From Oscillospiraceae bacterium (GTDB lineage: Bacteria; Bacillota; Clostridia; Oscillospirales; UBA929): a stretch of 64,000 bases of DNA. Within the stretch, counting starts at the first letter, position 1. The number at the start of each line of letters is the position of its first letter. The stretch is taken from positions 86,363-150,362 of the forward strand of contig WRAI01000001.1 in assembly GCA_009780275.1 (NCBI GenBank). The letters are read 5' to 3'. The position numbers were made by a program, and so were the translations under genes. The notes under the pieces were generated by a model. That model saw only the letters and a list, made by a program, of their open reading frames with translations. It was not told the origin of the DNA and did no database searches. Positions 63,120 to 64,000 of this stretch are shown here, piece after piece.

Positions 63120-64000
63120 ATGAAACGCTTTGCGATGATAATATTATTTGCGTTGTGTTTGTTTGCGGTCGGCTTTTTTGCCGCGTGTCATATTATCGAG
63201 GAGGTAGATGGGTGTTCGCCGATGTTTGCGGCAGAGGCAGAGCCGTCAAAGGCAGCGCAACTGTCTCAAGTAAAGCAAATCCATGCCGGTGAAAGCAGTT
63301 CTTTTGTCTTACTGGAGAACGGCGAACTTTGGGGTTGGGGCGCAGATGTCAGCGGCTGTAATCCCGATGCATGGCTACGGTCGTCTTGGGGTGAAAATGA
63401 ACAACGAGAGCCATACATAGAACACCGCTTGTTGATGGACGGCGTTGCAAATTTTTCGGCAGACTCAAATCGCGTTTGGGTAGCTACTGATGATGGCGCA
63501 TTGTATGTATGGGGTCAAACTTGGGATGATGGGTTTCGCAACATCTATGATAACAAAGACGATAGAGTGCGGTTAATGGACAATGCCGTCATGGTGTCGA
63601 ACGGATATGTTATTTGCACCGATGATATACTTTGGCTGTGGCGGCAAAATTATAGAAACACATTTGATGACGTTATGCCGCAGCTTATTAAAACAGATGT
63701 CGTCTATGTTTCCGCAGGTTGGGCGAGAACGGCACTCACTCGTGATGGAACATTGTGGGGCTGGGGCGACAATCGCTGGGGACAAATTTGCGCCGATTCA
63801 GGTGAGCATATTTATACGCCGCAAAAGATGGCGGAAAATATTAACGCTGTTTCTGCCGGGCGGAATCAAATAATTTCAGTTGCCATTGACGGCACATTGT
63901 ATGCGCGCGGCGAATGGCGGCGAAGAACCGGAGCGGTTGTTGCAAGCAATGAAGTAACAATGGATAATGTAGCATACGTTTCTGTTGGATCAAACCACAG
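63120..64000 (+). CDS. RCC1-repeat lipoprotein, 5' part (runs off right edge)
   Basis: The frame is open from ATG 63120 to the end of the window (293 codons). The signal peptide FALCLFAVGFFAAC ends in a lipobox-like AAC. The remainder carries RCC1-type blades: SSSFVLLENGELWGWGADVS, TALTRDGTLWGWGDNRWGQI, IISVAIDGTLYARGEW. RCC1 propellers on bacterial surface lipoproteins bind unknown partners. GAGGATC lies before the ATG. Downstream content is not visible. Confidence 0.85.
   Translation, partial: MKRFAMIILFALCLFAVGFFAACHIIEEVDGCSPMFAAEAEPSKAAQLSQVKQIHAGESSSFVLLENGELWGWGADVSGCNPDAWLRSSWGENEQREPYIEHRLLMDGVANFSADSNRVWVATDDGALYVWGQTWDDGFRNIYDNKDDRVRLMDNAVMVSNGYVICTDDILWLWRQNYRNTFDDVMPQLIKTDVVYVSAGWARTALTRDGTLWGWGDNRWGQICADSGEHIYTPQKMAENINAVSAGRNQIISVAIDGTLYARGEWRRRTGAVVASNEVTMDNVAYVSVGSNH

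Noticed and set aside
1..64000. tRNA, rRNA, insertion sequence or prophage genes
   Set aside because: None found when reading intergenic regions and products; the palindromic elements have no transposase.

Overview
The window reads as a chromosomal segment of an uncultured member of the Bacillota, most likely class Clostridia. The evidence is a Gram-positive-type division/cell-wall (dcw) cluster headed by mraZ and containing a two-PASTA SpoVD/FtsI-type transpeptidase, strong AGGAGG ribosome binding sites with frequent GTG/TTG starts, GdpP with L9 and DnaB, AddAB instead of RecBCD, an SLH-domain surface protein, and a MurE carrying the meso-DAP motif DNPRYEEP. I see no rRNA, tRNA, CRISPR array, insertion sequence or prophage.

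Layout. 1-900: minus-strand remnants around an ECF sigma factor that runs off the left edge. 911-7438: a minus-strand operon from one strong promoter (7468-7496): DUF1015, pyrC, pyrF, a CarA-like protein, a CarB-like protein, rsmG. 7564-12766: a small membrane protein and a 1618-residue secreted phosphodiester-glycosidase/SLH protein. 13155-26743: the plus-strand dcw cluster mraZ-rsmH-ftsL-spoVD-murE-mraY-ftsW-murG-murA-ftsQ-ftsZ, then rpiB; murF, murD, murC and ftsA are absent from it. 26799-33315: an ABC-F ATPase, a YdcF-like membrane protein, a repeat lipoprotein and a two-component system. 33316-35284: an accessory patch of inverted repeats, two distantly paralogous Cys-rich proteins and a truncated ECF sigma gene. 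35386-42303: ftsH, then gdpP-rplI-(small membrane protein)-dnaB-tilS. 42628-43854: pyrE and a RadC-like gene. 43870-53603: addB-addA-ispA-CPBP protease, and ychF. 53703-56400: thiN-hisI-hisE-fetA-fetB. 56460-64000: an ABC-2 exporter, YitT, a ferredoxin/ASKHA activator, membrane and metallo-beta-lactamase proteins, and a partial RCC1-repeat lipoprotein.

The most unusual find is the CarA-like/CarB-like pair inside the pyrimidine operon. Both align over long stretches with carbamoyl-phosphate synthetase, but the CarA-like protein has lost the whole glutaminase triad (Cys to Gly, His-Pro-Glu to Thr-Gly-Tyr). The CarB-like protein is about half the usual length and keeps only the C-terminal parts of both ATP-grasp modules, the oligomerisation domain and one pre-ATP-grasp domain. 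Both frames are open, have good ribosome binding sites and sit between intact pyrF and rsmG, so a maintained non-catalytic role is plausible. No intact carAB is visible in the window.

Other observations: palindromic elements inserted in frame inside pyrC, addA and addB; a dispersed element (TTGYCGAACAG ... GAGGCGTGACAGG) seen eight times directly ahead of genes such as pyrC, mraZ, murE and murG; divergent gdpP and pyrE promoters that share one self-complementary -35 hexamer; a predicted leaderless promoter for the ASKHA protein; and a MraZ-type operator. All functional statements are from reading the sequence and from family knowledge; no database search was run.
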